Assembly: GCA_004791255.1 (NCBI GenBank)
Contig: SRUQ01000006.1
Span: forward strand, 186,001-250,000
DNA from: a bacterium M00.F.Ca.ET.205.01.1.1
Lineage (GTDB): Bacteria; Pseudomonadota; Alphaproteobacteria; Rhizobiales; Rhizobiaceae
Length of the DNA stretch: 64,000 bases
Direction: 5' to 3'
Positions 49,706 through 58,233 of this stretch are shown one piece after another. A model generated the notes under the pieces. The model was not told the origin of the DNA. It did not search any database and was given only the letters and a program-made list of their open reading frames with translations. Within the stretch, counting starts at the first letter, position 1. Each line of letters starts with the position of its first letter. The translations under genes were made by a program, and so were the position numbers.

Positions 49706-49810
49706 CTAGAGCAATTCCAGGAAAAGTGTGAACGGTTTTCCGTCCGGAATTGCGTCAAAACAAAGAGTTAGAGCGGTTCGCCGTTTCCGTGAAACGGTGA
49801 AATGCTCTAG
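49706..49810. repeat. Short palindromic intergenic repeat, copy B
   Basis: Bounded by CTAGAGCA and TGCTCTAG (perfect inverted ends). Inside, GCAATTCCAGGAAAAGTGTG, AACGGTTTTCCGTCCGGAAT and AACAAAGAGTTAGAGCGGTT match the copy at 11383-11476. Confidence 0.8.
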
Positions 49811-49831
49811 CGGGATCGTGCGGCATCGGAA

Positions 49832-50488
49832 TCAGCCGTCATTGTAGGGGAAGAGTTTGAAGTAGGGCTGCGCTTCCTCGATCACGCGAGCGAAGGCGGC
49901 TCGCTCGAGCAGCCGGTCGTGATACCGCTTCACCGCAGGATATTTGTCACCCAACGGCTCGACCTTGTTGGCGTAGAACAGCGCCGGTGACGCCGCGCAA
50001 TCGGCCATGGTGAAAGCATCGCCCGCCGCCCAGTCCTTCGACCGCATCTCCTGTTCGATGATGGCGTAGGAATTGCGCAGCTGGCTCCGCGCCTGCTCGA
50101 CACCGAACGGATCGGTCTTGTCTTGCGGCCGCAGCCGGTCGCCGACGATCTTCTGCATCGGCTCCTGCACATAGAAGTCATAGAAACGGTCGGCCTGGCG
50201 AACCTGGATGGCGAGATCGACATCTGCGGGGATGAGTTCGAGCGGCCCTGGATAGTGCGCGGCCAGATATTCGATGACGATGGTCGATTCCAGCACTGTC
50301 CGGTCACGCTTGTCATCGCGTAGCGCCGGCATCTTCCCTGTGGGCGATATCTTCAGGAAGGCGGCGCGGGACTGCTCATCGCCAAGATCGACGATGACAG
50401 GCACAAAGGGCGTGCCGTTCTCATAGAACGCGATCAGCGGCTTCCAGCAGAATGAGGCCAGCGGATGATAGTGGAAGGTCAGGGACAT
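49832..50488 (-). CDS. Glutathione S-transferase family protein
   Basis: The 218-residue protein has the GST fold: a thioredoxin-like N-terminal part with LASFCWKPLIAFYENGTPF, the cis-Pro segment TGKMPALRD, the glutathione contact LESTIVIEYLAAHY and a helical domain with FTMADCAASPALFY. Its start codon lies ten bases inside the end of the hydrolase gene, so the two are translationally coupled. The substrate is unknown. Confidence 0.88.
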   Translation of the reverse strand: MSLTFHYHPLASFCWKPLIAFYENGTPFVPVIVDLGDEQSRAAFLKISPTGKMPALRDDKRDRTVLESTIVIEYLAAHYPGPLELIPADVDLAIQVRQADRFYDFYVQEPMQKIVGDRLRPQDKTDPFGVEQARSQLRNSYAIIEQEMRSKDWAAGDAFTMADCAASPALFYANKVEPLGDKYPAVKRYHDRLLERAAFARVIEEAQPYFKLFPYNDG

Positions 50489-51426
50489 TTTTTGCTCATC
50501 TGTTTCGTGGTTCGCGGTGTCGGTTGGATTGCCGCCAAAATGGAAGCATTCACGATTGTCGCGGGCTTGTCGCGCCAAAGCTCCTGGGCGTCATTTCCCC
50601 TGACATGCCCGGCAATGCCGGCGACAATCACATCCCAATCGTCCGGGTGCAGTTCATGGCCACCGCCTTCGACGCGGATGATCTTAGCGCCGGCGACGAT
50701 GCCAGCCAGCGCCTCGCCATGCTCGACCGGAAAGATCGGATCGGATGTGCCGTGGATGACCAGCAGCGGCGCCATCAGTTCGTGCAGCCGGCCCTTCCAC
50801 TGATCACCGCCCTTGAGCAGGAAATGATTTGTAGCGCTGAGCAGGCCGCCGGAGCGGTCATAATCCTGTTCGATGAAGGCCCGCATTCCCGCCTCGTCAA
50901 AAGGATGCGCCGTGCTGGCGATCGCCCGCGCATCCCTGACCATGAAATCGATCACCTGGCGGCGGTCCGCCCAGTCGACATTCCCGCCTTCGGCCGCATG
51001 CTTCATATAGGCGTCAGTCGTCTGCGGCAGGTGCGAGGTGTCGGTCCCCACCGGCGAGCTGCTGATCACGGTGAGCGATGCGACGCGGGACGGGTGTTTG
51101 AGCGCCACCAACTGCGCGATCCTGCCGCCCATCGACATCCCGGCGACATGGGCTTTACCGATGCCGTGGCTGTCGAGAACAGCGAGCGCGTCGTCGGCCA
51201 TGTCGTCGAATGTGTAGGCGGGCTGTCCCGGGGGATATTTGGTCGAGCGGCCGGTGTCGCGATTGTCGTAGCGGATCACAAACAGGCCGGCGCCGGCGAG
51301 TTTGCGGCAAAGCACCTCCGGCCACCAGAGCATGGATGCCATCGCTCCCATGATCAGCAACAGCGCCGGGTTTGCCGGGTCGCCAAAGGCTTCGGATATG
51401 AGGTTGGGACGATCGGTTGTTGCCAT
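50479..51426 (-). CDS. Alpha/beta hydrolase
   Basis: The 315-residue protein has the alpha/beta-hydrolase core: an oxyanion segment LLLIMGAMASMLWWPEVLCR, the RYDNRDTGRS turn, the nucleophile elbow GMSMGGRIAQ (about Ser 98), an Asp in GTSDPIFPVEHG and a His in GGGHELHPDDW. It resembles hydrolases that act on esters or ring-cleavage products. The ATG at 51426 follows TAGGAGGATGC. It is divergent from the HxlR regulator and overlaps the GST gene by ten bases. Confidence 0.88.
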   Translation of the reverse strand: MATTDRPNLISEAFGDPANPALLLIMGAMASMLWWPEVLCRKLAGAGLFVIRYDNRDTGRSTKYPPGQPAYTFDDMADDALAVLDSHGIGKAHVAGMSMGGRIAQLVALKHPSRVASLTVISSSPVGTDTSHLPQTTDAYMKHAAEGGNVDWADRRQVIDFMVRDARAIASTAHPFDEAGMRAFIEQDYDRSGGLLSATNHFLLKGGDQWKGRLHELMAPLLVIHGTSDPIFPVEHGEALAGIVAGAKIIRVEGGGHELHPDDWDVIVAGIAGHVRGNDAQELWRDKPATIVNASILAAIQPTPRTTKQMSKKCP

Positions 51427-51446
51427 GGTGCATCCTCCTAATCTGC

Positions 51447-51498
51447 TTGCATTTTGCAATCGGTTGCACAATAATAAAACCGATACGATAATGCAACC
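51447..51498. promoter_or_regulatory. Candidate HxlR operators between hydrolase and regulator
   Basis: TTGCATTTTGCAA (51447-51459) is a perfect palindrome; GGTTGCA (51462-51468) is mirrored by TGCAACC at 51492-51498. Both share the TTGCA half-site and lie in the 93-base divergent region. Confidence 0.6.
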
Positions 51499-51519
51499 AG
51501 TTTCTTTGGAGACAATCGA

Positions 51520-52041
51520 ATGAGTCTCGATCGCCGATCCGGATGCCCGATCAACCTGTCGCTGGAGGTGTTCGGCGACCGCTGGAGCCTGATCATCCTG
51601 CGCGACATGATCTTTGGCGGCAGGCGCCATTTTCGCGAGCTGCTCAATGGTTCGATCGAAGGCATTGCCTCCAACATCCTCGCCGACCGGCTGAAGCGGC
51701 TGATGGAGTTGGGCATGCTGACCAAGGCCGATGATCCTTCGCACAAGCAGAAAGCAATCTACAGCCTGACCGAGATGGCCATCACGCTGGTGCCGATCCT
51801 CGCCCATCTCGGCGCCTGGGGCCGTGTCTGGCTGCCGACCAGCGAGGAGCTTTCCATCCGAGCCGAGCTTCTGGAAAAGGGCGGGCCGCCGATGTGGGAG
51901 AAGTTCATGAACGAATTGCGCCATGAGCATCTCGGCTTGCCGGCTGACCCGGCCGCCGGCCCATCCGTCCGGGCGACCCTGCAAGCCGCCTATGAGGCCG
52001 TCGTCGCCAGCAAGGCGCAGGCCGCCAGTTCGGCCGCATGA
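51520..52041 (+). CDS. HxlR-family transcriptional regulator
   Basis: The 173-residue protein opens with the HxlR signature CPINLSLEVFGDRWSLIILR, then FRELLNGSIEGIASNILADR and the wing YSLTEMAITLVPILAHLGAW. The single Cys near residue 9 is at the place used for redox or aldehyde sensing in some relatives. It is expected to repress the divergent hydrolase-GST pair and itself. The last 50 residues are an Ala-rich extension. Confidence 0.88.
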   Translation: MSLDRRSGCPINLSLEVFGDRWSLIILRDMIFGGRRHFRELLNGSIEGIASNILADRLKRLMELGMLTKADDPSHKQKAIYSLTEMAITLVPILAHLGAWGRVWLPTSEELSIRAELLEKGGPPMWEKFMNELRHEHLGLPADPAAGPSVRATLQAAYEAVVASKAQAASSAA

Positions 52042-52118
52042 CCAACTTATTTTCCCGCTGAGCGGCCGGCTCTGTTACAAGGAACGGAGATGACACTTGA
52101 CGGGATTGGATAAGGCTG

Positions 52119-52352
52119 TTGGCCGACAACTCTAAGGATGCCGCCCGCGCGCGTGCTGACCTGCGCTTCAAAAAGCAGGAAGAGGCGGCAACCGTCCGCC
52201 AGAAGGCGATGGCCGAATACACAGCCGAGAGCGACGCCCGCAAGGTCAAGACCGACAAGCTGCGGGCGCTTCGCCTTGCCAAGGAAGCCGAAGAGCTTGC
52301 CAATGCACCGGCGGCACCCGCCAAGAAGCCGGCCCGCGCCAAGAAAAAATAG
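52119..52352 (+). CDS. DUF6481-like small charged protein
   Basis: The 77-residue product (with TTG start after GATAAGGC) is highly charged: RARADLRFKKQEEAATVRQK and RKVKTDKLRALRLAKEAEEL form one long helix, and the end is APAKKPARAKKK, a basic tail. It fits a DUF6481-like helical family seen in Rhizobiales, but assignment is by pattern memory only. It could bind nucleic acid through the tail. Confidence 0.55.
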   Translation: MADNSKDAARARADLRFKKQEEAATVRQKAMAEYTAESDARKVKTDKLRALRLAKEAEELANAPAAPAKKPARAKKK

Positions 52353-52531
52353 GCAATTTCGACGTCGGGCCTGCAACAGGCGGGCGCCGTTCCCATATCT
52401 TCAGTGCCATCAGGCGCTGCTGCCTCAACAGCGTCCATTCCACTTCTCGCCGCGAAGCAATTTCAATCCGGACCGGGATTGCCGCGTTGCGCTGACAGCC
52501 GATGATCGCCCCTTCCAGACAGGAGATTGCC

Positions 52532-52963
52532 ATGACCGCTCTTCCGCTCGCCAAAGCCATTCAAATCATCGATGCAGCCTTTGCCAGGGGAGCCGACCTC
52601 AAGCTCAGGCCGCTCGGCGTCTCCGTGCTCGATGCCGGCGGACATCTGGTCGCCTTCCAGCGCCAGGACGGCGCCTCGTTCCTGCGCCCGCAAATGTCGG
52701 CCGGCAAGGCCTATGGGGCGCTGGCGATCGGCATGGGTTCGCGCAAGGTCGAGGCCTTCGCCAAGGAACGCCCGCATCTGATCGCCGGCATCTCCGACGT
52801 GTCGGGCGGCCGCGTGCTGCCGGTCGTCGGCGGCGTGCTGATCCGCGACAAGGCAGGCGCGATCATCGGCGCCGTCGGCATTTCCGGCGACACATCGGAC
52901 AATGACGAGGCGGCGGCGATCGCCGGCATCGAGGCCGCCGGCTTCACCGCCGATCCGGGCTGA
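52532..52963 (+). CDS. GlcG/HbpS-family (DUF336) protein
   Basis: The 143-residue protein has the DUF336 pattern: LGVSVLDAGGHLVAFQRQDG near residue 30, MSAGKAYGALAIGM, and the glycine-rich GGRVLPVVGGVLIRDKAGAI before GISGDTSDNDE. Members are called haem-binding (HbpS) or glycolate-operon GlcG proteins; the role here is open. The ATG at 52532 follows CAGGAGATTGCC. The next gene converges on it with four bases between. Confidence 0.85.
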   Translation: MTALPLAKAIQIIDAAFARGADLKLRPLGVSVLDAGGHLVAFQRQDGASFLRPQMSAGKAYGALAIGMGSRKVEAFAKERPHLIAGISDVSGGRVLPVVGGVLIRDKAGAIIGAVGISGDTSDNDEAAAIAGIEAAGFTADPG

Positions 52964-52967
52964 GCCC

Positions 52968-53369
52968 TTAGTTCAAATTAATATCGCGGCTCGCCGACCG
53001 CATCGACACGGCAAAACCGGCGAGGACGTCGAACAGCGCGATGATCATCAGCGTGAAGAAGATGGAGTGCGCCGCCCCCTTCACCAGCAGGAATTCGACC
53101 AGGAAAGCGACGAAGACCAGCGTCGACAGGAGATGGTCCATGATCGAGGCGCTGGTCGTGCGCGCCGACTTCACCATCTCGGCGAACAGGAAGATCAGCC
53201 CGATCAGCACTATCAGGTCGCCGAGTGTCATTGAGAACACCCCACCCGACATCATGGCGACCGAAAATATCTCGGTCGTCCACGGATCGTCACCGCCGCC
53301 GAATATTCCGAGCAGTCCGAGATTGTAGAGAACGAAAGGCACGATCAAGAGCGGGACGGCACCGAACAT
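52968..53369 (-). CDS. Hypothetical four-helix membrane protein
   Basis: The 133-residue protein (MFGAVPLLIVPFVLYNLGLL at the start) has about four hydrophobic helices, an extracytoplasmic Gly/Asp loop (GIFGGGDDPWTT) and a cytosolic SARTTSASIMDHLL segment. Its start is set at 53369 because the longer frame lacks a ribosome site. No family function is known. It converges with the DUF336 gene. Confidence 0.65.
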   Translation of the reverse strand: MFGAVPLLIVPFVLYNLGLLGIFGGGDDPWTTEIFSVAMMSGGVFSMTLGDLIVLIGLIFLFAEMVKSARTTSASIMDHLLSTLVFVAFLVEFLLVKGAAHSIFFTLMIIALFDVLAGFAVSMRSASRDINLN

Positions 53370-53495
53370 CTGGCGTCTCCATTTGGGGGCACCTTTTGTA
53401 GAATGCCCCTGGGGCATGCCGTCAAGAATTTTCGTGCGAAGCCGCAAACACGGTCGAAGACCGGATGCAACAACCCGTCGACTGGGACGCCAGAC

Positions 53496-53528
53496 GCAAA
53501 AAGACCGGCCACCGGCCGGTCTTTTTGC
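53496..53528. terminator. Palindromic terminator after rpmF
   Basis: Perfect 15-bp arms GCAAAAAGACCGGCC and GGCCGGTCTTTTTGC around CACC or a shorter loop, 25 bases after the rpmF stop on the minus strand. It is symmetric enough to work both ways. Confidence 0.8.
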
Positions 53529-53553
53529 AACTCAATCCGCGGAAAGGCTGGTT

Positions 53554-53736
53554 TCAGCCTTCCTTGGGCGTCAGCACCTGGCGGCCGCGATACATGCCGG
53601 TCTTCAGGTCGATGTGGTGCGGGCGGCGCATTTCGCCGGAATTCTTGTCCTCGACATAGGTCGGGGCCTTGAGGGCGTCGGCCGAGCGGCGCATGCCGCG
53701 CTTGGACGGAGAGGTTTTGCGTTTCGGAACGGCCAT
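53554..53736 (-). CDS. rpmF: 50S ribosomal protein L32
   Basis: The 60-residue protein MAVPKRKTSPSKRGMRRSAD continues with APTYVEDKNSGEMRRPHHID and LKTGMYRGRQVL. This is the alphaproteobacterial L32 type without the zinc-binding cysteines. It is a component of the large ribosomal subunit. It follows mtgA on the same strand, a common rhizobial order. Confidence 0.97.
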   Translation of the reverse strand: MAVPKRKTSPSKRGMRRSADALKAPTYVEDKNSGEMRRPHHIDLKTGMYRGRQVLTPKEG

Positions 53737-53876
53737 GGATATGCTCCACTACATGGTCAAAAGCCCCGCCCGCCCTCGTGAAAGGGCCATGTCGGGGCCT
53801 AAATCTGAGAAAGTCGGGTGCCTATACACGCCTGGTGCCGTTTTGGCCAGCACTGGCGTGAATTTTTTTATGCCGG

Positions 53877-54596
53877 CTAGTCGAGACAGCCGACATAGGC
53901 CCCCGAACGGCCCGCGCGGCGCTCGATCAGATTGGCGAGCCGCCTGAGACCCGGTCCCGGCTTTGCCGGATTGCGGGCGATCGGATTGGGCAGTGTGACG
54001 GCCAGAAGCGCCGCCTGCCGGCGCGACAACTGCTTTGCGGAAATGCCGAAATGGTGCTGCGCGGCAGCCTCGATGCCGTAGATGCCCGGTCCCCATTCAG
54101 CGATGTTGAGATAGATTTCCATGATGCGGCGTTTCGACATCACCGCGTCCAAATAGACGGCCAGCGGCAGTTCGACGACCTTGCGCACCGAGCCCAGCGG
54201 CCGCGACCAGAGGAAAAGGTTCTTCACCGTCTGCATGGTGATGGTCGAGGCACCGCGCGTCGCTTCACCGGCCAGCGCGTCGTCGACGACGCCCCTGAGT
54301 TCGCCGAGATCGACGCCACGGTGGAAGCAGAACTGCCCGTCCTCCGACATGATGACCGAATTGGCCAGCGCCGGCGCCACGTCGTCGATCGACACCCAGC
54401 GCCGATCATAGCCGGAGAAGGTCGCCAGGTCCTTCAGCATCAGCGTCGAGACCGGATGCACGAAGGACGGCAGGTAAAGGAACGTCAGCACCACCGGGAC
54501 AAGCGCCAGCACCGCGGCAATGACAATGCCGCGCCGGACCCGGCGCCTGAGACCGCGACGGTTCACGCCCCGCGATCTCGTCGCCATGTCCAGCAT
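53877..54596 (-). CDS. mtgA: Monofunctional peptidoglycan glycosyltransferase
   Basis: The 239-residue enzyme has one N-terminal membrane anchor (about 24-44) and the GT51 motifs SEDGQFCFHRGVDLGELRGV (Glu catalytic), GASTITMQTVKNLFL, KRRIMEIYLNIAEWGPGIYG and RQAALLAVTLPNP. It polymerises lipid II into glycan strands. The start is uncertain: ATGs at 54596 or 54587, or TTG at 54638. It lies just upstream of rpmF in the same direction. Confidence 0.93.
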   Translation of the reverse strand: MLDMATRSRGVNRRGLRRRVRRGIVIAAVLALVPVVLTFLYLPSFVHPVSTLMLKDLATFSGYDRRWVSIDDVAPALANSVIMSEDGQFCFHRGVDLGELRGVVDDALAGEATRGASTITMQTVKNLFLWSRPLGSVRKVVELPLAVYLDAVMSKRRIMEIYLNIAEWGPGIYGIEAAAQHHFGISAKQLSRRQAALLAVTLPNPIARNPAKPGPGLRRLANLIERRAGRSGAYVGCLD

Positions 54597-54716
54597 TTCG
54601 GTTTCATGATCGACGATCGGTTCCGCCAAGCCGCCCAACCCGTGCTTCTGCCCGCTCCGGCATAATGGCGCTTGGCTTCTTGCGCAACGTCTGAGTGTCA
54701 GCTACCGCTCCCCGCC

Positions 54717-55634
54717 ATGACGAATGACGGCGAAATGGCGTTCGAAATGGCACTTATCCGGCGGGCGGCCGCCGTCGAGGTGCTGCTGCGGCGGCTGCTG
54801 GACGACCGTCCGCTTTCGGGCGAGATCGCGCGGCCCGATCGTCTGATGGCGGCGATGCGCCATGGCGTGCTCAATGGCGGCAAGCGCCTGCGCCCTTTTC
54901 TGGCGATGGAAAGTGCCGCCCTTTTTTCCATTGATGGCGAGGCGGCGCTGCGCGTCGCGGCCGCGCTCGAATGTGTGCACTGCTATTCGCTGATCCATGA
55001 CGACCTGCCCGCCATGGACGATGACGATCTGCGCCGCGGCCAGCCGACCGTGCACAGGGCCTTCGACGAGGCGACTGCGATTCTGGCCGGCGATGCGCTG
55101 CTGACGCTGGCCTTCGACATCATCGCCGACGAAGCGACCGCATTGCCGGCCGAGCGGCGGGCCGCTTTGGTGCTGGCGCTGGCCCGCGCCGCCGGTTCCG
55201 GCGGCATGGTCGGTGGCCAGAAGCTTGATCTCGAGGCCGAACAGACCCCGCCGGACGAGACCGGCATCATCAGGCTGCAGGCAATGAAGACCGGCGCGCT
55301 GATCCGCTTCGCCTGCGAGGCGGGCGCAATCATTGCCGGCACTCCCGCCGAGGATCGCGAGCGGCTGGCCGAATTCGGTTCGGCGATCGGCCTTGCCTTC
55401 CAGCTCGCCGACGACCTGCTCGACCTGACCGCCGACGCCAAGCAGATGGGCAAGGCAACCGGCAAGGATGCCGCCGCCGGCAAGGGAACGCTTGTGGCAA
55501 TGCATGGTGCGGACTGGGCCCGCAGGCAGCTCAACGGTCTCGTCGGCCAGGCGCACGCACTGCTTGAGCCCTATGGCGAAAAGGCGGAGCTGCTGAAGGC
55601 GGCCGCAACCTTCGTGGCGACGCGCAACAGCTGA
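54717..55634 (+). CDS. ispA: Polyprenyl diphosphate synthase (IspA/farnesyl type)
   Basis: The 305-residue synthase has GGKRLRP (about 54-60), the first aspartate-rich motif DDLPAMDDDD (about 95-104), the AMKTGALIRFAC segment and the second motif FQLADDLLDLTAD. It condenses IPP with allylic diphosphates; the short-chain size and the aromatic and Cys residues before the first motif (HCYSLIH) favour a farnesyl or geranylgeranyl product. The ATG at 54717 is preferred to an earlier TTG, but neither has a strong ribosome site. It is divergent from mtgA. Confidence 0.9.
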   Translation: MTNDGEMAFEMALIRRAAAVEVLLRRLLDDRPLSGEIARPDRLMAAMRHGVLNGGKRLRPFLAMESAALFSIDGEAALRVAAALECVHCYSLIHDDLPAMDDDDLRRGQPTVHRAFDEATAILAGDALLTLAFDIIADEATALPAERRAALVLALARAAGSGGMVGGQKLDLEAEQTPPDETGIIRLQAMKTGALIRFACEAGAIIAGTPAEDRERLAEFGSAIGLAFQLADDLLDLTADAKQMGKATGKDAAAGKGTLVAMHGADWARRQLNGLVGQAHALLEPYGEKAELLKAAATFVATRNS

Positions 55635-55657
55635 CCGGCATTGAGCCCGGCTGGGCT

Positions 55658-56581
55658 TCACCCCCTGGCGGCGGCATTGGCAACGACAAACACCGCATAG
55701 AGCGACTGCCGCGCCGTGATGAACAGGCGGTTGCGCTTGGCGCCGCCGAAGGTGAGGTTGGCCACCATTTCCGGGAGGCGGATCTTGCCGATCAGCGTGC
55801 CGTCGGGGTCGAAGCAGTGGACGCCGTCGCCGGCGCCGGCCCAGACGCGGCCTGATGTGTCGACCCGGAAGCCGTCGAACAGGCCGACGCCACAGGTGGC
55901 GAAAACGCCGAGCTCCCGAAGCAAACCTCCATCGACGGCGAACTTGCGGATGTGCCTTGGCCCGTCCTTCTGATGCGTGATGCCGGTGTCGCCGACATAG
56001 AGGATGCTCTCGTCTGGCGAAAACGCCAGCCCGTTGGGCTTGGCCATCGTCGAGACGACGCGCGTCACCGCGCCCGTCGCGGGATCGGCGCGGTAGACGT
56101 GGCAGCCCTCGATCTCCTGCTCGGCGCGGTCGCCCTCATAGTCGGTGGCGATGCCGTAGGGCGGATCGGAAAACCACACCGTGCCGTCCGAATGCACCAC
56201 CACATCATTGGGCGAATTCAGTCGCTTGCCCTCGAAGCGGTCGGCGATGACCGTGATCGACCCGTCATGTTCGGTGCGCGTGACGCGGCGTGCCCGGTGC
56301 TCGCAGGTGACCAGCCGGCCGTCGCCGTCGACCGTATTGCCGTTGGCATTGTTCGCCGGCGTCCGGAACACCGAGACGGCGCCGCTGGTGTCGTCATAGC
56401 GCATGATGCGGTCGTTCGGGATGTCGGAGAAGACGAGATAGCGGCCGCCGGCGAACCACGCCGGCCCTTCCAGCCAGCGCCCGCCCGTCCACAGCCGTTC
56501 GACCGCCACATGGCCGACGAAACAGCTTTCGAAACGCTCGTCGAGAACCTCGAAGCCAGCGCCCTCTATATCTCCGAACAT
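55658..56581 (-). CDS. SMP-30/gluconolactonase family protein
   Basis: The 307-residue beta-propeller enzyme has LEGPAWFAGGRYLVFSDIPN near residue 37 (first metal ligand Glu), the Asn of LNSPNDVVVHSDGTVWFSDP (metal-binding), KPNGLAFSPDESILYVGDT and DGFRVDTSGRVWAGAGDG (metal Asp). Members hydrolyse sugar lactones such as gluconolactone to the acid. It is divergent from the ABC importer and shares the LacI operator O1, consistent with supplying sugar acids to the idn-type pathway. Confidence 0.88.
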   Translation of the reverse strand: MFGDIEGAGFEVLDERFESCFVGHVAVERLWTGGRWLEGPAWFAGGRYLVFSDIPNDRIMRYDDTSGAVSVFRTPANNANGNTVDGDGRLVTCEHRARRVTRTEHDGSITVIADRFEGKRLNSPNDVVVHSDGTVWFSDPPYGIATDYEGDRAEQEIEGCHVYRADPATGAVTRVVSTMAKPNGLAFSPDESILYVGDTGITHQKDGPRHIRKFAVDGGLLRELGVFATCGVGLFDGFRVDTSGRVWAGAGDGVHCFDPDGTLIGKIRLPEMVANLTFGGAKRNRLFITARQSLYAVFVVANAAARG

Positions 56582-56654
56582 ACGTCATCCTCCGTGAAAG
56601 CGGGCCTATCGATAGCCTTCGCGGCCTGCCATTTTCAAGGCTTGACCTACAAAA

Positions 56655-56670
56655 ATGTTAGCGATAACAT
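56655..56670. promoter_or_regulatory. LacI-family operator O1 between lactonase and ABC genes
   Basis: ATGTTAGCGATAACAT, 15 of 16 bases identical to the perfect palindrome at 63628. TTGACC begins 13 bases before it, so it would overlap the promoter of the ABC operon. Confidence 0.78.
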
Positions 56671-56715
56671 CGATCGCAGTTCAGTCGTTTGCTTGGCTTG
56701 GGAGGAGGCCAGAAA

Positions 56716-58209
56716 ATGCGGCCCAAGCTTATCGAATTCATCGACATCTCCAAGCGCTTCGGCGGCACGCTGGCGCTGAAGTCGGTCTCGCTCGACATTC
56801 ACGAGGGCGAGATCGTCGCCTTGCTCGGCGAGAACGGCGCCGGCAAGTCGACGCTCATCAAGACGCTCGCTGGCATCCACAGGCGTGACCAGGGGACCAT
56901 CCGCTTTCGCGGCGAGGACTACCACCACCGCCCGCCGCGTCCGAACCAGCCGCAAAAGGTCGCCTTCATCCATCAGGACCTCGGCCTGATCGAATGGATG
57001 ACGGTGGCCGAGAATGTCGGCATGGCACAGGGCTTCTCGCGCCGTTCGGGCCTGATCGACTGGCGTGACACGGCGCGCCGCGCCGAACGCGCGCTGGCGC
57101 TGGTCGGCTGCGCCTTCGATCCGGCGACGCGTCTCCAGGATCTGTCCCGCACGGAGAAATCGCTGGTCGCCATTGCCCGCGCTCTGGCCACCGAAGCCGA
57201 TGTGCTGGTGCTCGACGAGCCGACGGCGAGCCTGCCGGCCGACGAGGTCGAGCGCCTGTTCGAGGCGCTGCGGCCGCTGCGCGAACGCGGCGTCGGCATG
57301 ATCTATGTCTCGCACCGGTTGGACGAGGTGTTCCGCATCGCCGACCGGGTCGCCGTGATGCGCGACGGCCGCATGGTCGCGGTCAAGCCGGTCGCCGAGA
57401 CCACGCCGCAGGAACTGGTCGACCTGATCGTCGGCCGGCCGGCGCACCAGATGTTCGCCAAGTCGCGCTGGCAGGAGGGACCGGAGCGGCTCAAGGTCGA
57501 AAGCCTCACTTGCGGCAATGTCGGCCCGGTCGCCTTCGAGGCAAGGTCCGGCGAGCTGCTCGGCCTTGTCGGCCTGCGCGGCGCCGGACAAGAGGCCGTC
57601 GGGCGCGCAATATTCGGAGCCGAGCGTTTCGCCGGCAAGGTCTCTCTCGACGGCAAGCAGCTCGACCTCTCCTCGGTCGGCGCCGCCCTTGCAGCCGGCG
57701 TCGGGCTGATCGCGCGCGATCGCACCGAGGAATCGGTGGCGCTGTCGCTCTCGGTGCGCGAGAACATGTATCTCAACCCGTCCGCCGTCGGCCGCGGGCT
57801 TTTCTCCTTCATGAAGCCGGCGCGCGAAAGCGAGTTGACGCGCGAACTCGGCGCGCGGCTGGGGCTGCGGCCCAACGATCCGCATCTGCCGATCGAAGCG
57901 CTATCGGGCGGCAACCAGCAGAAGGTGGTGGTCGGCCGCTGGCTGGCGACCGGCCGCAAGCTGTTGATCGCTGAGGACCCGACGGCGGGCGTCGATGTCG
58001 GTGCCAAGGCCGAGATCTACCGGCTGATCGCGGCCGCCGTCGAAGCCGGGCTGGCGGTCATCGTCGTCTCCACCGATTTCGAGGAGGTCGCCCATATCTG
58101 TCACCGCGCGCTGGTCTTCTCGCAAAACCGCATCGTGCGCGAACTCAACGGCGATGCCTTGACGACGGCGGCGCTCATCCGCGCCGCTTCCGTGTCCGAA
58201 GCCGCCTAG
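56716..58209 (+). CDS. Sugar ABC importer, two-domain ATP-binding protein
   Basis: The 497-residue protein has two fused ATPase domains of the MglA/RbsA class. The first (about 1-240) has a canonical Walker A GENGAGKST and Walker B LVLDEPTASL but an altered signature LSRTEKS. The second (about 250-497) has a degenerate Walker A GLRGAGQEAVG and a normal signature LSGGNQQK. Together they leave one canonical ATP site. GGAGGAGG precedes the ATG by eight bases. It is first in the operon with permease and binding protein. Confidence 0.9.
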   Translation: MRPKLIEFIDISKRFGGTLALKSVSLDIHEGEIVALLGENGAGKSTLIKTLAGIHRRDQGTIRFRGEDYHHRPPRPNQPQKVAFIHQDLGLIEWMTVAENVGMAQGFSRRSGLIDWRDTARRAERALALVGCAFDPATRLQDLSRTEKSLVAIARALATEADVLVLDEPTASLPADEVERLFEALRPLRERGVGMIYVSHRLDEVFRIADRVAVMRDGRMVAVKPVAETTPQELVDLIVGRPAHQMFAKSRWQEGPERLKVESLTCGNVGPVAFEARSGELLGLVGLRGAGQEAVGRAIFGAERFAGKVSLDGKQLDLSSVGAALAAGVGLIARDRTEESVALSLSVRENMYLNPSAVGRGLFSFMKPARESELTRELGARLGLRPNDPHLPIEALSGGNQQKVVVGRWLATGRKLLIAEDPTAGVDVGAKAEIYRLIAAAVEAGLAVIVVSTDFEEVAHICHRALVFSQNRIVRELNGDALTTAALIRAASVSEAA

Positions 58210-58233
58210 AGCCGGATGATTTCAGGAGGATCA

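Noticed and set aside
52081..52105. GGAAC before the small charged protein gene as an EcfG promoter
   Set aside because: The -10 position reads GGGA rather than CGTT.
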